The notes below the pieces were generated by a model. The model was given only the letters and a program-made list of their open reading frames with translations. It ran no database searches and had not been told where the DNA came from. A stretch of 64,000 nt of DNA, taken from NCBI GenBank assembly GCA_964017125.1, contig OZ024902.1, positions 34,048,654 through 34,112,653 of the forward strand, in the 5' to 3' direction. A program made the position numbers and the translations under genes. Positions within the stretch are counted from its first letter, which is position 1. Each line of letters starts with the position of its first letter. The DNA comes from Flabesymbios commensalis (Eukaryota; Annelida; Polychaeta; Terebellida; Flabelligeridae). Below, piece after piece: positions 46,070 to 57,730 of the stretch.

Positions 46070-47835
46070 CCCTATATTAACATTCTGATGTCTAGAATAT
46101 CACATATCTTATGTATTAGCACTCTCCATTCTAGAGTATCACATGTATTAACTCTCTGGATTCTAGAGTATGATATGTCTCATGTGTCAACCCTCTGTGG
46201 ACTAGACTACCATATTTTCTCTACGTTAACCTTCTGATGCCTAGAGGTTCACATATCTTATTTATTAGGCCTCTGTGGACTAGAGTATCACACGTATTAA
46301 CCCTCTTTGTTCTAGAGTATCACGTTTCTAATGTGTTAACCCTCTGTGGACTACACTATCATGTTTATCTTATTTTAACCTACTGATGCCTAGAGCGTCA
46401 TAAATGGTATTGATTGACCTTCTATAGGCTACAGTTTGACATGTATTAACCCCCTGAGGCCCAGAGAGTAGATAGTACCACGTTTCTCTAATATTAACCC
46501 TATGTGGACTAGATTATTAAATTTCTTCAATATTAACCTTTTGATGTCTGAAGTATCACATTTCTTATTTATCAACCCTCTGTTGACTAGACTATCTCAA
46601 GTATTAACCCTCTGTGGTCTCGAGTATTACGTTTCTGATATATTCACCCTACGTGGACTACACTATCATGTTTAGCTTATTTTATATCCTACTGATGCCT
46701 AGTTCATCACATATGTTATTTATTAACCCTCTATAGGCTGGAGTATTGCGTGTAATAACCCTCTGAGATCCAAAGAGTCGATAGTATCACGTGTCTCAAA
46801 TATTAAACCTCTGTAGACTAGACTATCAAATTGCTTCTATATACACCTTTTGGTGTTTGGGGTATCACATGTCTTATTTATTAACCCTCTGTTGACTTTC
46901 GCAAGTATAAACCCTCTAGAGTATCACGTTTCTTACGTCTTAACCCTCTGTGGACTACACTATCATGTTTATCTTTTTTAACCTACTCATGCCTAGAGTT
47001 TCATAGATGTTTTTTCTTAACCCTCCATAGGCTAGAGTTTGACATGTATTAACCCTCTGAGGTCCAGAGGGTCGATAGTATCACGTGTGTCTCGTGTATT
47101 ACTGCGCTGTGGACTAGATTACCATATTTCTTCTATATTAACCTTGTCATACCTAGAGTATCATAATTATGTTTTATTTATTAACCCTCTCCGGACTAGA
47201 GGAACACATGTATTAATCCCCTGGGGTCTCTGGTATCACGTGTCTCAACTATTAATCTTCTGCGACTAGACTATTATATTTATCTAATGTTAACCTTCTG
47301 TTGCCTAGAGTATTACATGTCTTCTGTATTAAAGCAGACACAATCAGGCTAAAATCATCAAAAAATCAATAATTTTATTTTGGCTTCTTAATATACTTCC
47401 TTCATATGTGAACATGTCCATAGACTAGAATTACGGAAGTCTTTTAAATTTTGGGTTGCTGTGGCAACGTAGCAAGGTTGCGGAAAACCCCGTTTATCAG
47501 TTATTTCTGTATTTCTTAATTTAAACATGCATGTCTGAAATTAAATTGCGTATTTATTTCTCGCTTAACGGGTAAATGCGCAACACAAAATTTAAAAAAA
47601 CATACGCAATACTAGTCTATGGACACGTCCACATATTATGGCCATATTATAAAGCCAAAAAAAAATTAGGATTTTTTATGATTTTAGCCTGATTGCGTCG
47701 CTTTAACTGTCTGGAGGCTGGACTATCAAGTGTTGTCTCATATAATAATCTTCTGGTGGCTAGAGTATGAACTTGCTCTCATATTAACCATGGTAACCAT
47801 CTGGTGCCACACATGTGTATGATATATTTTCTTCT
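46070..47835. repeat. array B, degenerate repeats around ATTAACCCTCTG
   Basis: Units of roughly 35-45 bp built on TATTAACCCTCTGTGGACTA and GAGTATCACATGTCT, far more diverged than array A. A TA-flanked MITE (47332-47703) interrupts it and the array resumes after it. It forms the centre of the inner fold-back structure. Confidence 0.85.
47332..47703. mobile_element. TA-flanked MITE, AAGCGACACAATC family, copy 2
   Basis: Ends AAGCAGACACAATCAGGC and GCCTGATTGCGTCGCTT, with TA on both sides (47330-47331 and 47704-47705). It is 372 bp, with long internal similarity to copy 1 at 15506. It is inserted in array B, so it is younger than that array. Confidence 0.88.
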
Positions 47836-48044
47836 GTAGCTAGACCCGGCAAATGCTACAAATTGAAATATTTTTTATACAGATGAATTTTAAAAGCAGA
47901 TATTTGCGAAACTTTGGCCTAACGCTATCTACGCTAGAAAAGCTAGGTGGATAAATGGGAGTTAGAGAGAAAATTTGCAAAATACTTTGCTGGTAAACAA
48001 AGTTTTATAGATCATTGTTTTATTATTGTGTTATTATTGCACAC

Positions 48045-49380
48045 TGGGAAAACCTTATCTCTTAGGAGGGATGAGAGGCTGGTTGCACACTGGTGAGCTT
48101 CATCTCAGGCAGAAGTTGGGGCTGTAGGGTTGGCTGGTTGCAGATTAGGTGAACTTCATCTCTCAGGCAGAGTCAGGGATGAGGTGCCCACTGCACACTA
48201 GGTAAACCTCATCTCTCCGGAGGGATGAGGGGCCAATGTACACCAGGTAAACCTCAACACTCAAGGGGTATGAGGGGCCAACTCCACACTAGGACTTGTA
48301 AACCTTATCTCTCTGAAGGGATGAGGGGCCCACTGCACAGAAGGTAAACTTCATCTCTCAGGGGGAGGGGGGGGGGCTCATTGTACACTGGCTAAACCTA
48401 ATCCTTAGAAGGGGCTGGTTGCTCACTGGTAAACTTCATCTCTCAGGGATGAGGGGCCCACTGCACACTGGGTAAACATCATCTATGATGCAGTGTCAAG
48501 AATGAGGGGCTGACTGCACACTATGTAGACCTCATATATTAGAAGGGGTGAGGTGTCCATTCCACACTGACTAAACCTCATTCTTACTGTATCCCCGCGC
48601 ATAAACGTGCATGCACTTATAAGTGAAATTCGAATGTCATTTCTCCAAAAATATTCTTGTTCGCTTATAAATGCATGCACTTATACTCGAATACCAAGTG
48701 CACTCACTTATATTCGAAAATTACTACGCGTACCACGATGTAACTCAAGACATATAATTCAGGTGAGAATAATAATAATATGACTATATTGACTTATAGA
48801 CTATTACTAGTTAATGCCCATAATAATTTAAAAAAAATGTTGATCGTAAATACAAACTACCATATTATTTTTTATTATTTATCAACGGGTAGATATTAGG
48901 AGAGAATTGCCCCATAATACAGATATGCGCCAACAGTTCAAGGCGTCAAAGCGATAGGGTATGGGTATGATAGCTGAAAAGTGGGGACAAATGAGGTGTG
49001 ATATAACAGTTCATGTAGTGTCAACAGCTATTTCCTGGAGTCACTACTGCAAGGTAACTTCAAAGTAACTATCCCAATGATTACTAAACTAGCTCAGTTT
49101 ACTTTGGATTGGAATAAATCAAATAATTACGATTTTAACGAATTGGAATAAATTTAAAATTATCTTTATGTTCGAATAAAAGTGCATGCACTTATTTTCA
49201 AAAACTAAGTGCATTTTCGAATATAAGTGCACGCGCGGGGATACGATAATTAGGATGGATGACGAGCTGGTTGTAAACCTCATAGTTTAGGCCCAGCTTG
49301 GGACGAGGGGCCCACTCCACACTGGGTAAACCTCATCTCTCAGGGATGAGAAGACGGGGCTTGTTACACACTGAATATGT
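48045..49380 (-). repeat. array A', inverted copy of the 45-bp array
   Basis: Units such as AACCTCATCTCTCAGGGATG followed by AGGGGCCCACTGCACACTGG are the complement of array A units. It is shorter, more diverged, and interrupted by a 656-bp element at 48589-49244. Confidence 0.9.
48589..49244. mobile_element. 656-bp TIR element with GTATCCCCGCGC ends
   Basis: Left GTATCCCCGCGCATAAACGT and right (as complement) GTATCCCCGCGCGTGCACTT. Subterminal TGCACTTATA motifs repeat several times near both ends in opposite orientation. There is no transposase frame. The interrupted array A' resumes directly after it. A clear target duplication was not found, so the superfamily is open. Confidence 0.85.
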
Positions 49381-49499
49381 TTATTTCGAATTAAATATTA
49401 AATGCTTCTGCACTAAGACGTGGGCCTGTGCATGGGCCCCGAGGGTCCGTATGACGAGCGACTGTGGATGATCTCTCGATTGATGTACATGCCTGTCCA

Positions 49500-52045
49500 C
49501 TCTTCTGATAATAACCAGGAATATAATAATTAAGTGTTTTTCATGTGGATATTACATAATATTATCAAAACTTACCAATACTAAGCGAGGTCAAGTATGT
49601 GTGTAGGCCTATTAAATAATCTATCCTATCCGATTATTATTCAGTCTATACATGTCAGTTATGATTTAAAGTTGGTGGGTCGTTATACTTCACTGAATTA
49701 AAATATTTACGTTGCGATAGACCCACTCCTGTCGAAGTTGACCTTATTGCGCATGCCTGCCTTTATAATTAGGCGCCCTAAATGTTTACTCGGCGAATCA
49801 CAACGACCCACCTACATTATTCCCTCCATCCGTCTCCTCCCAGCGAACACGACCAGTAGGCCTTTATGCATCTGCAACGCCGACCACCCGATATTAAAGT
49901 AGGCGAGTCGTCACTATTTACTGAACACATGTCGTAGGACCACCCGCATGCGCAGTATGGTTCTAAGGTTGGGGTCGTCAAGGTAAATATTATTGATAAG
50001 TGAGCGAAACTTCTCAGCTGGGTTAGTCTATAGCCTACTAGCTTTGACATACTGTCTTCTAATTTTGGCCACTATACCGCTATGGTGGGGACGCTCGCAG
50101 CTTATATTTTACCGTGATATTTTCCCTAAATTATTCTGAACCCTTTCAGTGCGGGGACCGTCTATAGACGTAAACGACCCCCGCACTGAAGAAATTAGCA
50201 AATTGTAATGACCATAGACCCATAACATAGATATTCAAATGAAGCAGAAAGAGCTAACTAAGCTATTTGTGAAGATTTCAAATTGGAACAACTCTTTGGT
50301 CTCCATGGTTCATACGCAAATATTTCAGCATTGTAAGTGTTAAACCATCTAGACATTAATGAATTCATATTTATTTTGCCAACGCTCTAAGGTATGTGGA
50401 TAAAAGTGAATAACGTCTGACCTGTTTTAACTAGGCAATGTTGATGGGTTGACTCAGATTTTAGTCCTAAAGTATATTTTTTTTATACCACTCCATGGCG
50501 ATGACTTCACAGAGTGAGCGCACGATATTACTGCAATACATGTTTCAAATTATCGTTATCATTATCACATTTAGTTATAAACAAAAAAAAATACATATTT
50601 GTGAATTAATTTATACTATTCGCCTTCTGTTTTATGAGTAGGCCCATGGTTTATCCTCCTCCAGTCTGTGACGACTATTAGTTTCTGGGAGTAGCAACAA
50701 TTTGTTCAATTTGTCCTTGTATAGAAACCGATTAGGGCAAAGTGAACACTATTATCATCGCTTGATTAAATTAAGTTATTATCGCCTTTATCCAAGGTAC
50801 CATTTATGATTTACCAAAAAGTTTTAAAATAGCATTATGTTTATACTTATTTATAATAATATTTGAGGAACTATAAAATGTATGGTGAATTTGTTTTTTT
50901 TCCAAAAAGTCAAAAATACATTGTGAACGCTCAATCCCAAGTACCGTTAGTCCATATTCCTCATACTTTTGTATGTAGGCACTTACCTGCCTGAGTACGA
51001 AATGAAAAGGTTTTGGTCATAGCGCAATGATTTGTAGTGATTGTCAATTAAAATACTTGGCAGAGATGCATTCATTTTCGCCTCATAGCGAAAACACATC
51101 TTATTTTCCTATCAACAAGGGCTCAGGGGCACATATTTTCTGTATTTTACATCTGTGTACATATACTAGTATTCTATTGGGTGGCAAAAAAGTGTAGGGG
51201 GTAGGTCTACTATCCTGTTTAATTAATACAAATGGAAGTATTATAATTTAGTGCTTTGTTTACAATTGTCCCGGAACGATATTATGGTAGTTTGCATAGC
51301 TACTAGAGAATTTGATAATGTACAGACAAGAAGTAGGTAATCCTTTTGTGGATAACTTTTGTGTTACTCTGCGACCATGTGAACACATTCAATTTTAAAG
51401 TTAATGATGAGATAATAATAATTACAAATGTTGCAATTGCATTTATTAGTTTTTAAACATGAAGAAAATCATATCACACATAAAATAATGTAGATCTTGT
51501 TTATGTTTCTTATACAGATAAAACAAAAAATAGCCAGTGACTATTCAACACAGAGTGTTCATATAGAGTGTCCATATATATTCTTCTAAGACCACTGGCG
51601 TCTCGCTGAAAATAAAATAATGAGTGGATCAATGAAACATTTTTTTTTTTTTTAATATGTTCTATTCGTGGTGATTAAATTCGAAATTTGCATTTGACAT
51701 GTTGATAAAAAATTTTACAATATAATAACTACAAGAACCTAAATATTTGTTGGGTAACACATAAATTAGGTAGATAGTCATACCTACATTTATCTCTCAT
51801 ACAGTACTGTATCATCTGTACACGGGGAATCGTGTCTCCAGGAGAATGATCTAAAAATTGTATCGCTGTACCTTTATCCTGTACAAAGAAAACAAAAACA
51901 AATATCACTATAGCACAATTTGATCATTACGAGAACGAGATTCCGCTACGTAGGTGTACTGTGTAGCAACAACGATTTATGCTCTAGCGCTCATAGCGAG
52001 CATTTTACACCAGATATACTGTAGATTACCTTGCTCAAACATGTT
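49500..52045. other. spacer within the large element, little recognised
   Basis: AT-rich sequence between the inner fold-back and array C. A degraded palindromic MITE may lie at 49838-50030 (CCCAGCGAACACGACC...CAGCTGGG). A small palindrome around TCTATAGA lies at 50143-50195 (TTTCAGTGCGGGG with CCCCGCACTGAA). No gene seen. Confidence 0.45.
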
Positions 52046-52049
52046 GAAA

Positions 52050-55000
52050 TAACCCTGCTGCTTTTCTGTGGTTTAAATAAGAAAGGTTGGAATAGTTATT
52101 TAACCCAATGAATTTGGTGTGGATTAAATACGAAAATATTCCTACAACCAGCTGTTTCTCCTGTAGGTTAAATAAGATTTAAATAGTTTAATAGCCCAGG
52201 TGATTTTCTGTGGGTTAAATAAGAAGGTTGGGATAGTTATCTAGCCTGGTGTATTTGTTGTGGATTAAATATGAAGATTGGAAAATCGTTCTGAAACCCA
52301 GCTGTTTTTCTGTGTGTTAAATAAGAAGGTTTTAATATTATAAAACCTAGGTGCATTGTAGTGGTCTAAATAAGGTTAAACTATGTCTGGATGCTTTATT
52401 ATGTGTAGGCATAAAGAAGAGTGGAATTGTTGTTTAGCCCGGGTTGTTTTATGTGGGCTAAATAAATTAGTCGGTTGAAAAGCTATAAAACCTAGTTGTA
52501 TTGTTTGGGTTAAATAGATATTTTCTGTGGTCTGGAAGCTACAAAGGTTGATATAAGTATATACAATGTAGTCTGGGTTATTAATTGCAGGTTAAATAAG
52601 AAGGTTGGAATTGTTATTTAGCCTGGGTTGTTTGATGTGGAAATAGTTATTTAGCCTGGATGCTTTGTTGTGGGTTGAATAAGGACATAGGTTGACATTA
52701 TTCACGGTGATTTGATGTGGGTTGAAGACGAAGATTGAAATAGTTCTATAACCCACTTGTTTTATATGGGTTATATAAGAAGGTTTGTATTGTTATTCAG
52801 CCCGGGATGTTTTCTGTGGGTTAAATATGTCGGTTGAAAAGTTATAAAACCTACTTGCTTTTATTTGGGGTGAATAGAAGGTTCAAATAGGTAAATAGCC
52901 CAGTAGGTGATTTTCTGTGGGCTAAATAAGAAGGTTGGGATAGTTATCTAACCCGGTGGATTTGGTGTGGATAAAATATCAAGGTTGAGATAGTTCCATA
53001 TTACCCAGCTGCTTTTCTGTGGGTTAAATGGGAATGTTGTAAATGTTTATAACCCAGATGCTTTGTTGTGGGCTAAATAAGAAGGTTGAAATAGGCATAT
53101 AATCCGGGTTATTGATTGCGGGTTAAATAAGAAGGTTGAAATTGTTATTTAGCCCTGCTTGTTTGGTGTGGAAATAGTTATTTAGCCTGTATGTTTTGTT
53201 GTGTATTAAGTAAGTACATAGGTTGACATAGTTATTTATTCACGGTGATTTGATGTGGGTTGAAGACGAAGATTAAAATAGCTCTATAACCCACTTGTTT
53301 TATGTTGGTTATATAAGAAGGTTTGTATTGTTACTTAGCCCGGGATGTTTCTGTGGGTTAAATATGTCGGTTGAAAAGATGTAAAACCTACTACCTTTTA
53401 TTCGGGTTAAATAGAAGGTTCAAATAGTTAAATAGCCCAGTAGGTAATTTTCTGTGGGCTAAATAAAAAGTTTGGCATAATTATCTAGCCCGGTGGATTT
53501 TGTGTGGATGAAATATGAAGGTTGAGATAGTTCTATATTACCCAGCTGCTTTTCTGTGGGCTAAATAAGAAGGCTGTAAATGTTTAAACCCAGATGCTTT
53601 GTTGTGGGCTAAATACGAAAGTTGAAATAGGTATATAGTGTGGATTCTTAATTGCGGGTTAAATAAGAAGGTTGGAATCGTTATTTAGCCCGGGTTGTTT
53701 GATGTGGAAATAGTTATTTAGCCTGGATGCTTTGTTGTGGGTTAAATAAGTAGGCCACATATTATTCCGGGTGATTTGATGTGGGTTGAAGATGAAGATT
53801 AAAATAGCTCTATAACCAACTTGTTTTATGTGGGTTATATAAGAAGGTTTGTATTGTTACTTAGCCCGGGATATTTCTGTGGGTTAAATATGTCGGTTGA
53901 AAAGATATATAACCTACTACCTTTTATTTGGGTTAAATAGAAGGTTCAAATAGTTAAATAGCCCAGTATGTGATTTCCTGTGGGCTAAATAAAAAGTTTG
54001 GCATAATTATCTAGCCCGGTGGATTTTGTGTGGATGAAATATGAAGGTTGAGATAGTTCTATATTACCCAGCTGCTTTTCTGTGGGCTAAATAAGAAGGC
54101 TGTAAATGTTTAAACCCAGATGCTTTGTTGTGGGCTAAATACGAAAGTTGAAATAGGTATATAGTGTGGATTCTTAATTGCGGGTTAAATAAGAAGGTTG
54201 GAATCGTTATTTAGCCCGGGTTGTTTGATGTGGAAATAGTTATTTAGCCTGGATGCTTTGTTGTGGGTTAAATAAGTAGGCCACATATTATTCCGGGTGA
54301 TTTGATGTGGGTTGAAGATGAAGATTAAAATAGCTCTATAACCAACTTGTTTTATGTGGGTTATATAAGAAGGTTTGTATTGTTACTTAGCCCGGGATAT
54401 TTCTGTGGGTTAAATATGTCGGTTGAAAAGATATATAACCTACTACCTTTTATTTGGGTTAAATAGAAGGTTCAAATAGTTAAATAGCCCAGTATGTGAT
54501 TTTCTGTGGGCTAAATAAAAAGTTTGGCATAATTATCTAGCCCGGTGGATTTTGTGTGGATGAAATATGAAGGTTGAGATAGTTCTATATTACCCAGCTG
54601 CTTTTCTGTGGGCTAAATAAGAAGGCTGTAAATGTTTAAACCCAGATGCTTTGTTGTGGGCTAAATACGAAAGTTGAAATAGGTATATAGTGTGGATTCT
54701 TAATTGCGGGTTAAATAAGAAGGTTGGAATCGTTATTTAGCCCGGGTTGTTTGATGTGGAAATAGTTATTTAGCCTGGATGCTTTGTTGTGGGTTAAATA
54801 AGTAGGCCACATATTATTCCGGGTGATTTGATGTGGGTTGAAGATGAAGATTAAAATAGCTCTATAACCAACTTGTTTTGTGTGGGTTATATAAGAAGGT
54901 TTGTATTGTTACTTAGCCCGGGATATTTTTGTGGGTTAAATATGTCGGTTGAAAAGATATATAACCTACTACCTTTTATTTGGGTTAAATAGAAGGTTCA

Positions 55001-55450
55001 AATAGTTAAATAGCCCAGTATGTGATTTTCTGTGGGCTAAATAAGAAGTTTGGCATAATTATCTAGCCCGGTAGATTTTGTGTGGATGAAACATGAAGGT
55101 TGAGATAGTTCTATATTACCCAGCTGCTTTTCTGTGGGCTAAATAAGAAGGCTGTAAATGTTTAAACCCAGATGCTTTGTTGTGGGCTAAATACGAAAGT
55201 TGAAATAGGTATATAGTGTGGATTCTTAATTGCGGGTTAAATAAGAAGGTTGGAATCGTTATTTAGCCCGGGTTGTTTGATGTGGAAATAGTTATTTAGC
55301 CTGGATGCTTTGTTGTGGGTTAAATAAGTAGGCCACATATTATTCCGGGTGATTTTATGTGGGTTGAAGACAAAGAATGAAATAGCTTTATGACCCACTT
55401 GTTTTTATGTGGGTTATATAAGAAAGTTTTTACTGTTAGTCTATTTAGCC
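52050..55450 (+). repeat. array C, about 40-bp repeats in a 526-bp higher-order repeat
   Basis: Basic units resemble GTGGGTTAAATAAGAAGGTT followed by TTATTTAGCCCGG-like sequence. From 53750 the array becomes a higher-order repeat: the marker GTAGGCCACATATTATTCC recurs at 53750, 54276, 54802 and 55328, exactly 526 bp apart, with near identity between copies. The GGGCTAAATA motif of the units also appears at the element's right terminus (CGGGTTAAATAAGG and GACGGGCTAAATAGAC at 56084-56136). Confidence 0.93.
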
Positions 55451-55635
55451 CAGGTTGTTTTTCAGGATTTGAAAAAAACGTGGGGGGGGGGAGGGCTTGG
55501 TGCCGGCCCTCAAGTTTTTTGTTGGTATGCTAATGCTAATTTAGGTCGCTTTTTAAAATAATGTACCGAAAAAAACGGGGCCGTCCCCCCTCCCCCGCCT
55601 GAACCTGCGGCCGACATTCCCCGTCATTAAGTTGA

Positions 55636-55733
55636 CTATAGATTTACCCAATGTTGGCTTAATGTTGGCCCAGTGTCGTAGACGGTGGACCAACAATAAA
55701 GTAACCTTGGGTAAATGTCTCAGATACTAAGCA
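55636..55733. mobile_element. palindromic MITE, CCCAGCAAACAC family core
   Basis: GATTTACCCAATGTTGGCTT, then TTGGCCCAGTGTCGTAGACG and the complementary arm ACCTTGGGTAAATGTCTC. The outer CCCAGCAAACAC termini have been lost or replaced. It lies inside the large element. Confidence 0.65.
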
Positions 55734-56083
55734 ATGTAAAATGCACAGCGGGCGTCGTAATCAAACCTGTTGCCGACTACTGTTTGTATGGGAATTTAGC
55801 ATTAATCAAATGTGGCCACGGACGATAATACGTGTAGTTGCCAATTCACATATATTTGGTAGTAATCTAGCTTTCATATCTTTTGTAAATGTTGCAAGCG
55901 ATAATAGTTGTCAGGAGTCAGGGATATATTTACATTTGTACAAGTTTATTTTTACGCGGCATAACTTACCTGTTCATTTTGATAAGGTCTTGTTGTAGGC
56001 TATTCAGTTCCGTGAATGAGCGCCAAAAACAAACATTGACATTAGGACATTGAAAGAACGATTTTGATTGGTTGTCATTGTCG
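55734..56083. other. right subterminal region of the large element
   Basis: No gene is recognised. The 85-codon open frame at 55741-55998 has no domain. TGATTGGTTGTC near 56065 resembles TTATTGGTTGTC near 42740 in the left part of the element. Confidence 0.4.
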
Positions 56084-56142
56084 GGTTAAATAAGGATTTT
56101 AGTCTTCTTGCACACCCCGTGACGGGCTAAATAGACACTTCC

Positions 56143-56320
56143 AAATTTGTTTACCTGATGAATATATAAATGTGGCGATATGTATGTACATGTATTGTAA
56201 CAATATTGTGATACCATGCCCTCAACTCATGTTCATTCACTATACTTTGCTTTTTGTTTTGTATGCACACAGGCTGTCTAGCCTATTGCTAATAAACTAT
56301 TAGTATTATTATTAATTTTT
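56143..56320 (+). mobile_element. 3' UTR and tail of the interrupted LINE
   Basis: Begins with the right copy of the AAATTTGTT duplication, runs about 150 bp, contains AATAAA at 56291 and ends in ATT triplets. That is what is expected after the ORF2 stop at 42477. This assignment is inferred from position, tail and duplication; there is no second LINE copy in the window to compare with. Confidence 0.7.
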
Positions 56321-56324
56321 TTGA

Positions 56325-56560
56325 TACGATCAAGCCATTCTGACACTATCTCAGTCTTCTGACATATACTGTATTTTTAGTATTATATCCTAAAATTATA
56401 GTGTTATACCCATAACTGATAATGTGATTTTCTGACACTATAATGTAATACACGCCTCATGATTTTCAGCTCTCATATATTCTGAAACAATAGTGTTTTA
56501 TTTTGTAAACATGTTGACACAATCATGATTTCCGAAATTAAATTTATATTATTATTGCGT
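56325..56560. repeat. degenerate CTGACACTATA repeats
   Basis: Several imperfect strings of the form TTCTGACACTATAATGT recur, in the same style as 37440-38290 on the other side of the LINE. Together they suggest one older repeat tract split by the LINE insertion. Confidence 0.4.
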
Positions 56561-57062
56561 TTGCAATTCCAGCCTAATTTGACTAAGAATATAGCCAAAC
56601 ACAATTCAGCAGGCCAATGGTCAAATATTTGGACTATGGTCATATAAATCTAATGATTTCAAACCCTACATATCTGTTCAAACGTGCTCAGAAGTATTTC
56701 ATATCAGATTGAATGACTACTAGCTTATGAAAAAAAGTCAAATGTCTGCATTTTTCTTTATTAACGCAAAATAATTAGATGATACGATTATCGTTCTCTG
56801 AACTTATTAAACTGGTACTCAAGTCACTGTTTTTTTCATTTGTGAAATAAATGACTACGTGTACATAAATGTGTGTTTCTCGCATTTTAAAACCCTTATT
56901 TTGAAGTACTACATGCCACTCTTGCATAATTAAAGACACTAGGGCCAACAGTAGAATTATAAATTATGCAAATTAGCGTGTAGTTTTGTTTTCCAAAGTT
57001 AAAGCGTAATTATCTAAGTTAGTATGACGGACGACTGGATTCAATATAAACACATCACACAC

Positions 57063-57160
57063 AATATAATGATCCGATGTTGGAATAATGTTGTGACAGC
57101 GTCGTAGACAGTGGTCCAACATCAAAACAGCATTGAGTCAACGTCTCGTGTTTGAGTGTC
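57063..57160. mobile_element. palindromic MITE, CCCAGCAAACAC family, late copy
   Basis: ATAATGATCCGATGTTGGAA, core GACAGCGTCGTAGACAGTGG and right arm TTGAGTCAACGTCTCGTGTT. The left terminus is worn. Confidence 0.7.
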
Positions 57161-57399
57161 CTCAGAGAGTTAGTAAACCTGAGATTACAGATAAACCACC
57201 TGTCATGAAATTATAAATTTATATGCGCTGCAATAACGGTAAATATCAATATATAAATATTTGTATTATTTTTCTTGGTGGGCAAACAATGCTCATAATA
57301 CGTGTGTGTTGCTTGTACGGTGTGATATATCTTACGCTATAATAATAATAAAAATAATAATTATGTTAAATAGGAAGCACTTCTATATATCTATATTCG

Positions 57400-57730
57400 T
57401 TAGCTGGTTTTAATATTGTTAATGTTTCCATGACAATCCTATTGAGCAAAAGTGATAAAATATCAAGGTATTTATATCCTGATTTATTTGTTCTTACGTA
57501 TGATTGGGATTATTCAGAGTATGCTTGCATCTTAGAACAGTTTATCAGTCGGCCTACCGCATACTTGCAAATATTAGTGGATGTAATAAGCTCGACATTT
57601 CGACCTGATAGTTTAAAAAGAACACATACACGTACATGTATCTATTCCTTCTAATCTGTTAATGTAAACATAATAAATGTAAGCTTTAAATTAACCAAAT
57701 AATATGGTTAAAGTGTTTCATTATCAACTA
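57400..57730. repeat. dispersed repeat with relatives at 34240 and 59455
   Basis: 57405-57530 resembles 34240-34360 (both around CTGG.TTTAATAATGTT and GTTTCCATGACA). Its end, 57618-57728 (ACACGTACATGTAT... and AATATGGTT.AAG.GTTTCATT), recurs at 59455-59563 in the same orientation. It appears to be an uncharacterised interspersed repeat; its ends are not defined. Confidence 0.6.

Larger units (their letters stand above)
42866..49497. mobile_element. inner fold-back structure of 6.6 kb
   Basis: Sequence 42866-43010 (GACAGGCATGTACATCGATC onward, with TTCGAAATAAACATAT further in) matches the reverse complement of 49355-49497 at about 80 percent by eye. Both then run directly into 45-bp arrays in opposite orientation (43005-46050 and 48045-49380). 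Together these form long inverted arms around an AT-richer centre. It may be a separate fold-back element inserted in the larger one, or its left subterminal region duplicated in inverted form. No flanking duplication was found. Confidence 0.75.
42489..56142. mobile_element. 13.65 kb non-autonomous element built of tandem arrays
   Basis: Left end GGCCGGGTCTATTTGCCCC and right end (as complement) GGAAGTGTCTATTTAGCCC share GTCTATTT.(G)CCCGTCACGGGG, giving a terminal inverted repeat of about 30 bp. The flanks are an identical 9-bp duplication AAATTTGTT. Inside are an inner inverted pair (42866-43010 and 49355-49497), arrays of about 45 bp in opposite orientation, a central AT-richer array, a third array of 526-bp higher-order repeats (52050-55450) and nested MITEs. 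No transposase is visible. A 9-bp duplication would fit Mutator-like elements (8-10 bp), but 8-bp superfamilies cannot be excluded. Whether it moved as one unit or grew by nesting is not settled. Confidence 0.75.

Noticed and set aside
55741-55998. 85-codon plus-strand frame
   Set aside because: No domain or start context; it lies in the subterminal part of a non-coding transposon.
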